The translations under genes and the position numbers were made by a program. A model generated the notes under the pieces. It was given only the letters and a program-made list of their open reading frames with translations, made no database searches and was not told the DNA's origin. Shown piece by piece: positions 44,533 through 51,533 of a stretch of DNA of 64,000 nt (its first letter is position 1; each line of letters opens with the position of its first letter). The DNA comes from Lachnospiraceae bacterium (GTDB taxonomy: Bacteria; Bacillota; Clostridia; Lachnospirales; Lachnospiraceae), in contig JAIEAP010000043.1 of NCBI GenBank assembly GCA_029071325.1, forward strand, positions 1-64,000, given 5' to 3'.

Positions 44533-46221
44533 TTAGTATGTAAGATATTCTTTGCCGCAGAACGGATCGATGGGGTTCACTCCCTTAAATGGCGACCGCC
44601 CCATAATTTTCTCTATGGTCTGATCCAGCACATAATCGCTGTTCGAATACCCGTTGATATAGGTCTTGATCATCGGAACATCCACCAGATGATACGGATT
44701 CGCAAGACTGATAAACATGACCGGTTTCTCTTCTACAAACCATGGAACATTGTTGCCGTTGCCCCAGAAGGTGTACCAATTGATACGGTTCGTCGTCTTA
44801 TTGGATGCATTCTCCACATTTCCCAGATAAATGACCAGATCATAGCTTGCGTTGAAGGTTCTGGTATCTGGCTTAAATGTCTCAAAATTCTCCTTCTCGT
44901 ACACCGTCACCGCAAATCCTTCTGCTTCCAGCTTTTCTTTAAAGTATGTAAGCACATGCTCATTGGATGGAAAATCCCCGAGGATTTCCAGAAGCACACG
45001 CTTATGACGCTCCGGTGAGATTGGAAGGAGCTGCTGGGTATCCTTCACCAGCGTGATCGCCTCATCTGCGCACTCCTGTGCCATAGCAATATGCTCCTGG
45101 CACTGCAGGATCTCTAACGCCTCCTGCGGCGGAACAAGGGTTCCAGCCTCGCGCTTCTTATGCAGTCCCAACGCCGCTTTCATGCCCAGGATTCTGTCCA
45201 GGGCCTCCTCCAGCCTCTCATCGGTAATAATCCCCTTCTCATAACCTGCCTTCATGAACTCATAATCTTCATGTAAGTCTTTATTGAACAGGAACATATC
45301 ACAGCCGCTTGCAATCGCCGTGGGCACTGCCAGCTCGCGCTTCATGGCGCAGCAGAATCCCACCATTGGTGTCGCATCCGTACAGATCAATCCATTGAAC
45401 CCTAATTTCTCACGAAGGAGATTCTGCAGAAGTTCTTTGGAGAGGGTTGCCGGAATCAGTCGTTCTTCCTTTTTACCAGAATAGAACTCCTGATAATCCG
45501 GCAATGCAATATGTCCAACCATTATACTTAAAGAACCATCATCTATCATGCCCTGATAGATTTTGCCGTAAGTGGCATCCCACTCTTTCCGGCTCATGGA
45601 ATTGACGCTGGTCAGGATATGCTGATCCACCTCGTCCATTCCGTCTCCCGGGAAATGCTTGACAGCAACTGCCATCTGCTCCTCGTCGGCGCCGCGCTTG
45701 AATTCCTTTGCCATGCGCAGCACTCGCTCCGGGTCATTTCCATATGTCCTGACATTGGTAATAGGATTTCTCCAATTATAATCGATATCAACCACCGGTG
45801 CAAACGCCCAGTTGCAGCCTACTGCTCCGCCTTCCGAACAACTGATCTTACCCAGACGGTACGCCTGCTCATCATTGTCTGTTGCCGCAATCTGCATCTG
45901 CTTGCCGAAATACGTTCCGTTTTCTGCAATTCCGTTGCCCCCCGCTTCCAGATTCGCCGCGATCAGCAGTGGAATCCGACTGTGTTCCTGCAGGTAGCGG
46001 TGGGTCTGCTGCATCTCGGAAGCCTCTCCGCAGCGGTACAGGATACCGCCAATGTGATGTGCCAGAATGAAATGATCCAGATAATCCGGCTCTGAGGAAT
46101 ATCCAATGGGACAGAATAATTGCCCTATTTTCTCGTCCAGTGTCATCTGCTTCTTCGTCTGTTCTACCCACTGAATATCCTCATCCTGCAAATAGAACGG
46201 AGCTGCTTTCAAGTTTACCAT
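44533..46221 (-). CDS. Glycoside hydrolase family 3 protein (beta-N-acetylhexosaminidase/glucosidase type)
   Basis: GH3 enzyme (562 aa). The TIM barrel (about 30-345) has MTLDEKIGQLF, the substrate motif AVKHFPGDGMDEVDQH (KHFPG with Asp-x-His, as in NagZ-type GH3) and the nucleophile region LICTDATPM. An alpha/beta C-terminal domain follows (about 385-550), longer than in one-domain NagZ. No signal peptide is visible, so it is cytoplasmic. KHFPGxG with DxxH favours an N-acetylglucosaminidase or phosphorylase subtype, but beta-glucosidase cannot be ruled out. The start at 46221 follows GGAGGT. It is downstream of the ABC importer, so it probably acts on imported oligosaccharides. Confidence 0.87.
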   Translation of the reverse strand: MVNLKAAPFYLQDEDIQWVEQTKKQMTLDEKIGQLFCPIGYSSEPDYLDHFILAHHIGGILYRCGEASEMQQTHRYLQEHSRIPLLIAANLEAGGNGIAENGTYFGKQMQIAATDNDEQAYRLGKISCSEGGAVGCNWAFAPVVDIDYNWRNPITNVRTYGNDPERVLRMAKEFKRGADEEQMAVAVKHFPGDGMDEVDQHILTSVNSMSRKEWDATYGKIYQGMIDDGSLSIMVGHIALPDYQEFYSGKKEERLIPATLSKELLQNLLREKLGFNGLICTDATPMVGFCCAMKRELAVPTAIASGCDMFLFNKDLHEDYEFMKAGYEKGIITDERLEEALDRILGMKAALGLHKKREAGTLVPPQEALEILQCQEHIAMAQECADEAITLVKDTQQLLPISPERHKRVLLEILGDFPSNEHVLTYFKEKLEAEGFAVTVYEKENFETFKPDTRTFNASYDLVIYLGNVENASNKTTNRINWYTFWGNGNNVPWFVEEKPVMFISLANPYHLVDVPMIKTYINGYSNSDYVLDQTIEKIMGRSPFKGVNPIDPFCGKEYLTY

Positions 46222-46243
46222 GTCAAGACCTCCAACCATCTAT

Positions 46244-47227
46244 CTATTTAACTGCCGGTTTACGTTTGAAGAGACCGACAATTGAATGTTCGTTATTTAA
46301 GTAAATCAGGAATCCAACCAATACAAGCGCGCTTACCAGTGACTGCGCCTCGCTGGATAACCCGAGCCGTACAAATCCAAGCTGGATCGTAGCATATGTA
46401 GCTGCTCCCAGAACCATTCCAAGATACTGGTCACTGAATCTTCCCACAAATCCGCCGATGAACATAGGAAGGAATGCTACAAACATTGCTCCGATGGAGC
46501 CAAAATTCAGGGAAGACTGAATGGTACCTGTCAGGGATGCATTGATATAGCCCACCATACCCATCATAGCACCTGCAATCGCATAGCACGCGATGGCGTT
46601 CATCTTCTCTTTGATACCTGTGTCAACCGCAACCTTCTGCCCATCCTTTAAGGCTGCATAGTTGAATCCGAATTTCGTGTAATTCATTACGATGAACATG
46701 AAGCCAAATGCAATGACTGTCACGATCACCATATTGGGAATGCTTGAGGAAAACTGTGTCAGTGCCTTCTCTGTCGTAAAGCTGACACCGCTTCCTGCGA
46801 TAATAGAAGAAATCGATTCAAAAAGTAATGCTACACCCAGCGAAGTGATCAATGCCGGAAGCTTCAATAATACATATAACAGTCCGGAAACAGCCCCTAA
46901 CACAATTCCTGCTGCCAGGGTGATCACTAACATGGCTGCTGCCGGCAGATTGTACTGCAACGTGATCGTAGAACCTACAACAGATGCCAGCAGGGAAATC
47001 GATCCCAGTGAAAAATCAAATCTTCCGGAATTCAAATTGATCGAAAGAGCAAATGTTGTAAGAGTAACGGTTGCAATGGATCTACAGAAAATCAACACAT
47101 GATTGGATGTCTCAAAAAACGCAATTCCTTTTACTGCACACACGATGTAGAAAATAAGAATGGCGATCACGGGAATGATCAATGTCCCTACGATTCTTTT
47201 TACAAGATTGCTCTTATCTGTCTTCAT
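46244..47227 (-). CDS. Sugar ABC transporter permease (RbsC/BPD_transp_2 type)
   Basis: Integral membrane subunit (327 aa) with about eight to ten hydrophobic spans and the family features FALSINLNSGRFDFSLGSISLLASVVGS and FIGGFVGRFSDQYLGMVLGAATYATIQLG. It pairs with the second permease (48680-49630) and the RbsA-like ATPase. It follows the binding-protein gene after a very stable 10-bp GC hairpin that probably lowers its expression relative to the binding protein. Confidence 0.93.
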   Translation of the reverse strand: MKTDKSNLVKRIVGTLIIPVIAILIFYIVCAVKGIAFFETSNHVLIFCRSIATVTLTTFALSINLNSGRFDFSLGSISLLASVVGSTITLQYNLPAAAMLVITLAAGIVLGAVSGLLYVLLKLPALITSLGVALLFESISSIIAGSGVSFTTEKALTQFSSSIPNMVIVTVIAFGFMFIVMNYTKFGFNYAALKDGQKVAVDTGIKEKMNAIACYAIAGAMMGMVGYINASLTGTIQSSLNFGSIGAMFVAFLPMFIGGFVGRFSDQYLGMVLGAATYATIQLGFVRLGLSSEAQSLVSALVLVGFLIYLNNEHSIVGLFKRKPAVK

Positions 47228-47250
47228 ACCTACTCATCCTTTTCTTATAG

Positions 47251-47275
47251 GGGCGCCCGCCTGATGCGGGCGCCC
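47251..47275 (-). promoter_or_regulatory. GC-rich hairpin after the sugar-binding protein gene
   Basis: GGGCGCCCGC and its exact complement with a 5-nt loop, no T-tract, located between the binding-protein stop and the permease start. Such hairpins protect the 3' end of binding-protein mRNA and raise its ratio to the membrane subunits. Confidence 0.7.
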
Positions 47276-47288
47276 ACATGATTGACTG

Positions 47289-48599
47289 TTACTTTAATGC
47301 CTGAATCTCCTCGTAGGAATAAGCACCTACGAAAGCCTCAAATTCGTCGAATGATACTACATTCTCGCTGGTGGAAACGTACTTATCCAGAATATCCTTG
47401 GTGTACGCCGGAGACTCTACGCTTCCTGCCTCAAGGTATGTAGCACACTCATCTGCGCTTGTTGCTACCCAGTAGCCCTGGTTGATGGTAAATGCAGAGC
47501 CGTCAGCAGTTCTGATCGGAGCTCCGTTCAGTGCGTTCAATACAGCTACTACGATCGGTCCGTTGGACGGAGCGAACTTGCCAGCCATATAGTGAAGCTG
47601 ATTGTTGTCCATAGCGGTCTTGTAATCCTCTACAAAGGTGTCTACAGAAGCAATCTCTACTCCCTCCGGAGCCATTGCGCTGAAGAAATCAGAACCGTTA
47701 CCTACTGCAAGAACTGCCTGCACGCCAGGTGTATTCACCTTCTCTGCGATCTCACCGAACCATGCGTCATCCATGTTGTAGCCCTGTACATAAGAGATTG
47801 TGAACATATCGCCGCTCAGCTTGGAAGGATCTACGCCCATGCTGCTGTAGATAGCGCCGATGATGCCGTCCTGATCGGTCACACCGTCATAGGTGGTTGC
47901 TCCGCTCTCATCTGCTGCACACATTGCTGCCAGCATACCTGCTACACGATAGATGTGCATCTCAGTACCGTATGCTGCTGCACCACCAAAGATCAGGAAA
48001 TTGTTATCTCCTTTGCCGATGAAGTGCTCAGCCATAGCATATCCGGTATCGAACTCTTCCTGAAGGCTCGGTCCGATAGAACCAACATAGTACTCATAGC
48101 CTTTGTAGGTTTCGTACTGCTCGTCGGTCAACACACCGGTAGCTACTGCATAGTACAACTGTGCAGCGTCACAGGTCTCAATCTGACCCGGTCTGTCGAA
48201 GGAAGAAAAGCTAATAACTGCGTTGCAGCCCTGGGAGATAAAGTTCTCGATCGCACCGATCTCACCCTCTGCATCTGCCAATTCCTCAGAATAGATGAAC
48301 TCAATGTCGTACTGATTTGCAAGGTAATCCTCGTAATAAGCGCGGAAACCAACTGCCTCTGCCGTTGATGCATCGGATACCAACACGCCGATCTTTGCCG
48401 TCTTGTCAATACCATAGGTGTCCACATCAGCCGGAGCCGGCGTATCCTGTCCGCCACCGTTCTCAGTGTCGACAACATTGTTGCCGCCGTTATTCGGTTC
48501 CTTCTGATCATTGCCGCCACATCCAGTCAATGCTACTGCTGCCATCATGGTTACAGCCATTGCCATGGAAAGTAACTTTTTGAGTCTTTTCTTCATCAT
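47289..48599 (-). CDS. Sugar ABC transporter substrate-binding lipoprotein (DUF3798 type)
   Basis: Extracellular lipoprotein (436 aa): signal peptide with lipobox ALTGC (Cys about 27), an Asn/Gly/Asp-rich linker (about 28-60) and then a two-lobed type I periplasmic-binding fold beginning IDKTAKIGVLVSDAS. The GCNAVISFSSFDRPGQIE and GGAAAYGTEMHIYRVAGMLAAM stretches resemble the DUF3798 group found with RbsC-type permeases in Lachnospiraceae. Substrate unknown; rhamnose or a rhamnose-containing saccharide fits the neighbourhood. Flanked on both sides by intercistronic hairpins. M1 or M2 could be the start. Confidence 0.88.
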   Translation of the reverse strand: MMKKRLKKLLSMAMAVTMMAAVALTGCGGNDQKEPNNGGNNVVDTENGGGQDTPAPADVDTYGIDKTAKIGVLVSDASTAEAVGFRAYYEDYLANQYDIEFIYSEELADAEGEIGAIENFISQGCNAVISFSSFDRPGQIETCDAAQLYYAVATGVLTDEQYETYKGYEYYVGSIGPSLQEEFDTGYAMAEHFIGKGDNNFLIFGGAAAYGTEMHIYRVAGMLAAMCAADESGATTYDGVTDQDGIIGAIYSSMGVDPSKLSGDMFTISYVQGYNMDDAWFGEIAEKVNTPGVQAVLAVGNGSDFFSAMAPEGVEIASVDTFVEDYKTAMDNNQLHYMAGKFAPSNGPIVVAVLNALNGAPIRTADGSAFTINQGYWVATSADECATYLEAGSVESPAYTKDILDKYVSTSENVVSFDEFEAFVGAYSYEEIQALK

Positions 48600-48630
48600 T
48601 TGAAAAACTCCCTCCTTTAAAAATTTTATA

Positions 48631-48651
48631 TTTAACCCTTCCGGGGTTAAA
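48631..48651 (-). promoter_or_regulatory. Hairpin upstream of the sugar-binding protein gene
   Basis: TTTAACCC and GGGTTAAA with a 5-nt loop lie between permease 2 and the binding-protein gene. It may be a processing site giving a separate binding-protein mRNA. Confidence 0.5.
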
Positions 48652-48679
48652 CCGTGTGAAATATAGTATTACATTCTCC

Positions 48680-49630
48680 CTACCGGGTCAGCATCGCTTT
48701 CCGTCCCTTCATACCTGACAGCGTAACTACTGCAAGGAAGAGGATGGATTTCACCAGCTGGCTGACGCCTGCCGTATAATTCAGAATTGTCATGATCTGG
48801 CTCAACAGTACCATACTGATAGAACCGATCAGAGCTGCACTGATCTTACTTCTCGCTCCTCCGGATGCCGGCATGCCGCCGAATACAATAGCGACGATAA
48901 CATCCAGACCTATACTGGAGGCGGTGCTGTTGGTGATGGTGGGTGCACGGACCACTGTCAGGAACGCTGCCAGCCCCACGCCGACGCCAGTGATAACAAA
49001 TGCAATAATGGACAGTGTCTTCACGGATATTCCGGTCAGCTTGGCGCACACCGGATTGCCGCCTAAGAACTTCTCCCTTCTTCCCAGTGCCGTGTAGTTA
49101 TAGAGGAACACACAGATCGCCACAAATATTACCAATACCACCAGTCGGAATGTAGAGTTATCCAATGCTCTGACTGCATCTCTGGGAATCGTAACCTTAG
49201 CTCCGCCGGTAGATGCGATCAGAATCTTCACCAGCGAACCCAGCACACTCAGCATGGCGATGGTCGTTACGAACACCGGAAGATTTAAGAATGCCGCCAG
49301 ACTGGAATCAATCAATTCGATCAGGACGCCTACGCCCACCATGGTAAGTAGCGTCAGAACAATGTTGCCTGTACGGTTATACACCATCGCTCCCGTGATG
49401 GCACTGACTGCCACTGCGGAACCCAGTGCGATATCGAATGCTCCTGTGGTGTAGATAAATACTGCACCGGTAGCAACCACTGCCGTGATCACAGTCTGGT
49501 TCAGAACCGTCTCAAACATATACAGGCTGAACCGGTCGCCCATCATGATCAGATACGCCGCCAGCAGCAAGAGCATGGCAACAATAGGTACAATCTCAAT
49601 TATTCTAGATTTTATATTCAGCTTCTTCAT
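48680..49630 (-). CDS. Sugar ABC transporter permease (RbsC/BPD_transp_2 type)
   Basis: Second membrane subunit (316 aa), about eight hydrophobic spans. TTGAFDIALGSAVAVSAITGAMV corresponds to the conserved DxSxGS segment of the family, and DVIVAIVFGGMPASGGARSKISAALIG to the second conserved cytoplasmic loop. It is homologous to but distinct from the 46244-47227 permease, so the importer is probably a heterodimer. The ribosome site is TTAGGAGGA, and it begins 10 bp after the ATPase gene. Confidence 0.93.
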   Translation of the reverse strand: MKKLNIKSRIIEIVPIVAMLLLLAAYLIMMGDRFSLYMFETVLNQTVITAVVATGAVFIYTTGAFDIALGSAVAVSAITGAMVYNRTGNIVLTLLTMVGVGVLIELIDSSLAAFLNLPVFVTTIAMLSVLGSLVKILIASTGGAKVTIPRDAVRALDNSTFRLVVLVIFVAICVFLYNYTALGRREKFLGGNPVCAKLTGISVKTLSIIAFVITGVGVGLAAFLTVVRAPTITNSTASSIGLDVIVAIVFGGMPASGGARSKISAALIGSISMVLLSQIMTILNYTAGVSQLVKSILFLAVVTLSGMKGRKAMLTR

Positions 49631-49640
49631 CTTCGTCCTC

Positions 49641-51143
49641 CTAAATCATGAATCCAATCACAGATGATTCATTGACCGATTCGCTTCTCTCTATCTCTCC
49701 GCTGATTGCTCCGTCCTTCATGATCAGGAGCCGGTCGCTCATTCCGATCAGCTCGGCAAGTTCCTCTGAGATGATAATGATGGATTTGCCTTCCTTCTTC
49801 ATCCGGTAGATCAACTGGTACATTGCCTGCTTCACACCGATATCCACGCCTCGTGTCGGGCAATCCAGAATCAGTATCTCACTGTCGCAGCCGATCCATT
49901 TGCCGAATACCACCTTCTGCTTGTTGCCCCCGGACAGTTCAGAAACTGCCTGCTTGGGCTCTCTGCATTTAATGGAGAGGGAATCTATCTGCTCTCTCAC
50001 CAGCTTCCGTTCATTTCCGGCAGTGACGACGATACCTTTTTTGATCTTATCCAGTCCTGCCACTGCAATATTCTCCAGAATACTTGCATCCAGATTCAAC
50101 GCCTCACTGTCACGATCCTTGGACACATATCCGATCTTGTGCTGCATGGCAATCTTCTCATTCTTCATCTCCATACCGTCTGCCGTCGTAACCTTACCGG
50201 ACTCAAGGGTGACTGCCCCGAAAAGCGCCTTGCCCAGGGTATGCATACCGCAGCTACTCAATCCTCCTACGCCCAGGATCTCACCTTTATGTAACTCCAA
50301 TGACAAATGCTTTAATTCTTCACCCAGATTCGCGTCTTCCATCTTTAAGACGACTTCTTCACCGTGTGTGCTGTCATAATCACTTCTATAATAATCTCCC
50401 TTCAGCTCACGGCCTACCATCAACTGCTTGATGACCTCTTCATCAAATTCCTCACGATCCAGGCTTCGGATCAGCTTGCCGTCCCGAAGCACAGTCAGTG
50501 TGCTGCACACCTTCATGAGTTCATCCAGGTCATGGGAAATAAACAGTACGCTCTTGCCTTCCTGCTTCCACTGCTCCATGATCTCATAGATCTTATCACG
50601 CCCGGTCTGGGACAGTGCCGTTGTAGTCTCATCCACCACGAAGATATCCGGCTTTTTGGAGATCACCTTTGCAATCTCGATCAGCTTACGATCCTGCAGA
50701 TCCAGCATCTGTGTCGGCATAGCCGGATTCACATGTTCCATTCCTACCAGCTTCAATACTTCTCTCGCAGCCTTATTCAGTTTTCTGCGGCTCACGAAGC
50801 AACCCGCCTTAAACTGTTCCAGATTGCCCAGAAAAATATTCTCCGCAACCGAGATGCCTCCGATCGTTCCTCTCTCCTGAACCACCATCCCGATCCCGTT
50901 ATCCAGGGCATCCAGCATATTTACCGGATTCCAGTCCTTGCCTTTGAACTGCATCTTTCCACTGGTCGCCGGCTGCATACCTGCCGCGATGGAAGAAATC
51001 GTGCTCTTGCCGGAACCATTCTCACCGATCAGTCCACGGATTTCCCCCGGAAACACTTCCAGATCTACATTATCCAGTGCAACCGTCGTTCCGAAATGTT
51101 TGGTCATCCCCGCCATTTTCAATATTGGTTGTTTCATTTCCAT
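49641..51143 (-). CDS. Sugar ABC transporter ATP-binding protein, two nucleotide-binding domains (RbsA/MglA type)
   Basis: Double ATPase (500 aa). Domain 1 has Walker A GENGSGKST, the signature replaced by a divergent LDLQDRKLIEIAK, and Walker B IFVVDETT. Domain 2 has the degenerate P-loop GVGGLSSCGMHTLGK, signature LSGGNKQKV and Walker B ILILDCPTRGVDIG; the glutamate after Walker B is replaced by Cys. As in other members, only one site is expected to hydrolyse well. The track starts at GTG 51146; the ATG at 51143 is better spaced from AGGAG. First gene of the 15.5-kb rhamnoside operon, behind a TTGTGA-N17-TATAAT promoter. Confidence 0.93.
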   Translation of the reverse strand: MEMKQPILKMAGMTKHFGTTVALDNVDLEVFPGEIRGLIGENGSGKSTISSIAAGMQPATSGKMQFKGKDWNPVNMLDALDNGIGMVVQERGTIGGISVAENIFLGNLEQFKAGCFVSRRKLNKAAREVLKLVGMEHVNPAMPTQMLDLQDRKLIEIAKVISKKPDIFVVDETTTALSQTGRDKIYEIMEQWKQEGKSVLFISHDLDELMKVCSTLTVLRDGKLIRSLDREEFDEEVIKQLMVGRELKGDYYRSDYDSTHGEEVVLKMEDANLGEELKHLSLELHKGEILGVGGLSSCGMHTLGKALFGAVTLESGKVTTADGMEMKNEKIAMQHKIGYVSKDRDSEALNLDASILENIAVAGLDKIKKGIVVTAGNERKLVREQIDSLSIKCREPKQAVSELSGGNKQKVVFGKWIGCDSEILILDCPTRGVDIGVKQAMYQLIYRMKKEGKSIIIISEELAELIGMSDRLLIMKDGAISGEIERSESVNESSVIGFMI

Positions 51144-51201
51144 CACACCTGCTCCTTTTTGTATGTTGTCCTGACTTTTTCTTCTTGGAAGAACTAACTA
51201 A

Positions 51202-51230
51202 ATTATATTTTTTTTGACATCTTCTCACAA
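51202..51230 (-). promoter_or_regulatory. Promoter of the sugar-ABC/rhamnosidase operon
   Basis: Minus strand TTGTGA, 17 bp, TATAAT, about 60 bp before the ATPase start. It lies in the 390-bp divergent region shared with the AraC-GH39 gene; the rest of that region is T-rich on the plus strand and shows no coding potential. Confidence 0.7.
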
Positions 51231-51379
51231 CTTTTTCATTTATCCAAAACACCCCCGATTCTTCTCTTTTTGGTTTTGCGTCTCATTTTTGAGATAATAG
51301 ACAAAGAACCTTTTATTTTTATCCTTCCTGCTTTTCGTTTTTTGTGCAATTTTACTTATCCACCATCATTCATCCGCGT

Positions 51380-51393
51380 GGTAACGTTACCAT
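51380..51393. promoter_or_regulatory. 14-bp palindromic operator (LacI/CcpA-like)
   Basis: TGGTAACGTTACCA is a perfect palindrome with the central CG typical of LacI-family operators and resembles a catabolite-responsive element with a few mismatches. It lies about 40 bp upstream of a TATAAT (51432-51437) for the AraC-GH39 gene and 150 bp from the ABC promoter. Confidence 0.5.
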
Positions 51394-51431
51394 TCTTTCC
51401 CTGGTTTTCTTGGTTTTCACATGCACATGTT

Positions 51432-51437
51432 ATAATT
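51432..51437 (+). promoter_or_regulatory. -10 element of the AraC-GH39 gene
   Basis: A perfect TATAAT preceded by ATGCACATGT. The only -35 at 17 bp is TCTTGG, a weak match, so activation by a regulator is possible. Confidence 0.4.
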
Positions 51438-51533
51438 TGTAGGATTTTACTTTTTTTCATTTCTTTTTTATCCTTTTATACTTGTCTTTTTGTCCTTGTT
51501 TCTGCTATCATAATCACGAGGTGAACAAATACT

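Noticed and set aside
51147-51533. Riboswitch or structured RNA in the divergent 390-bp region
   Set aside because: The region is T-rich with only promoter elements and one 14-bp palindrome; no multi-stem fold was seen.
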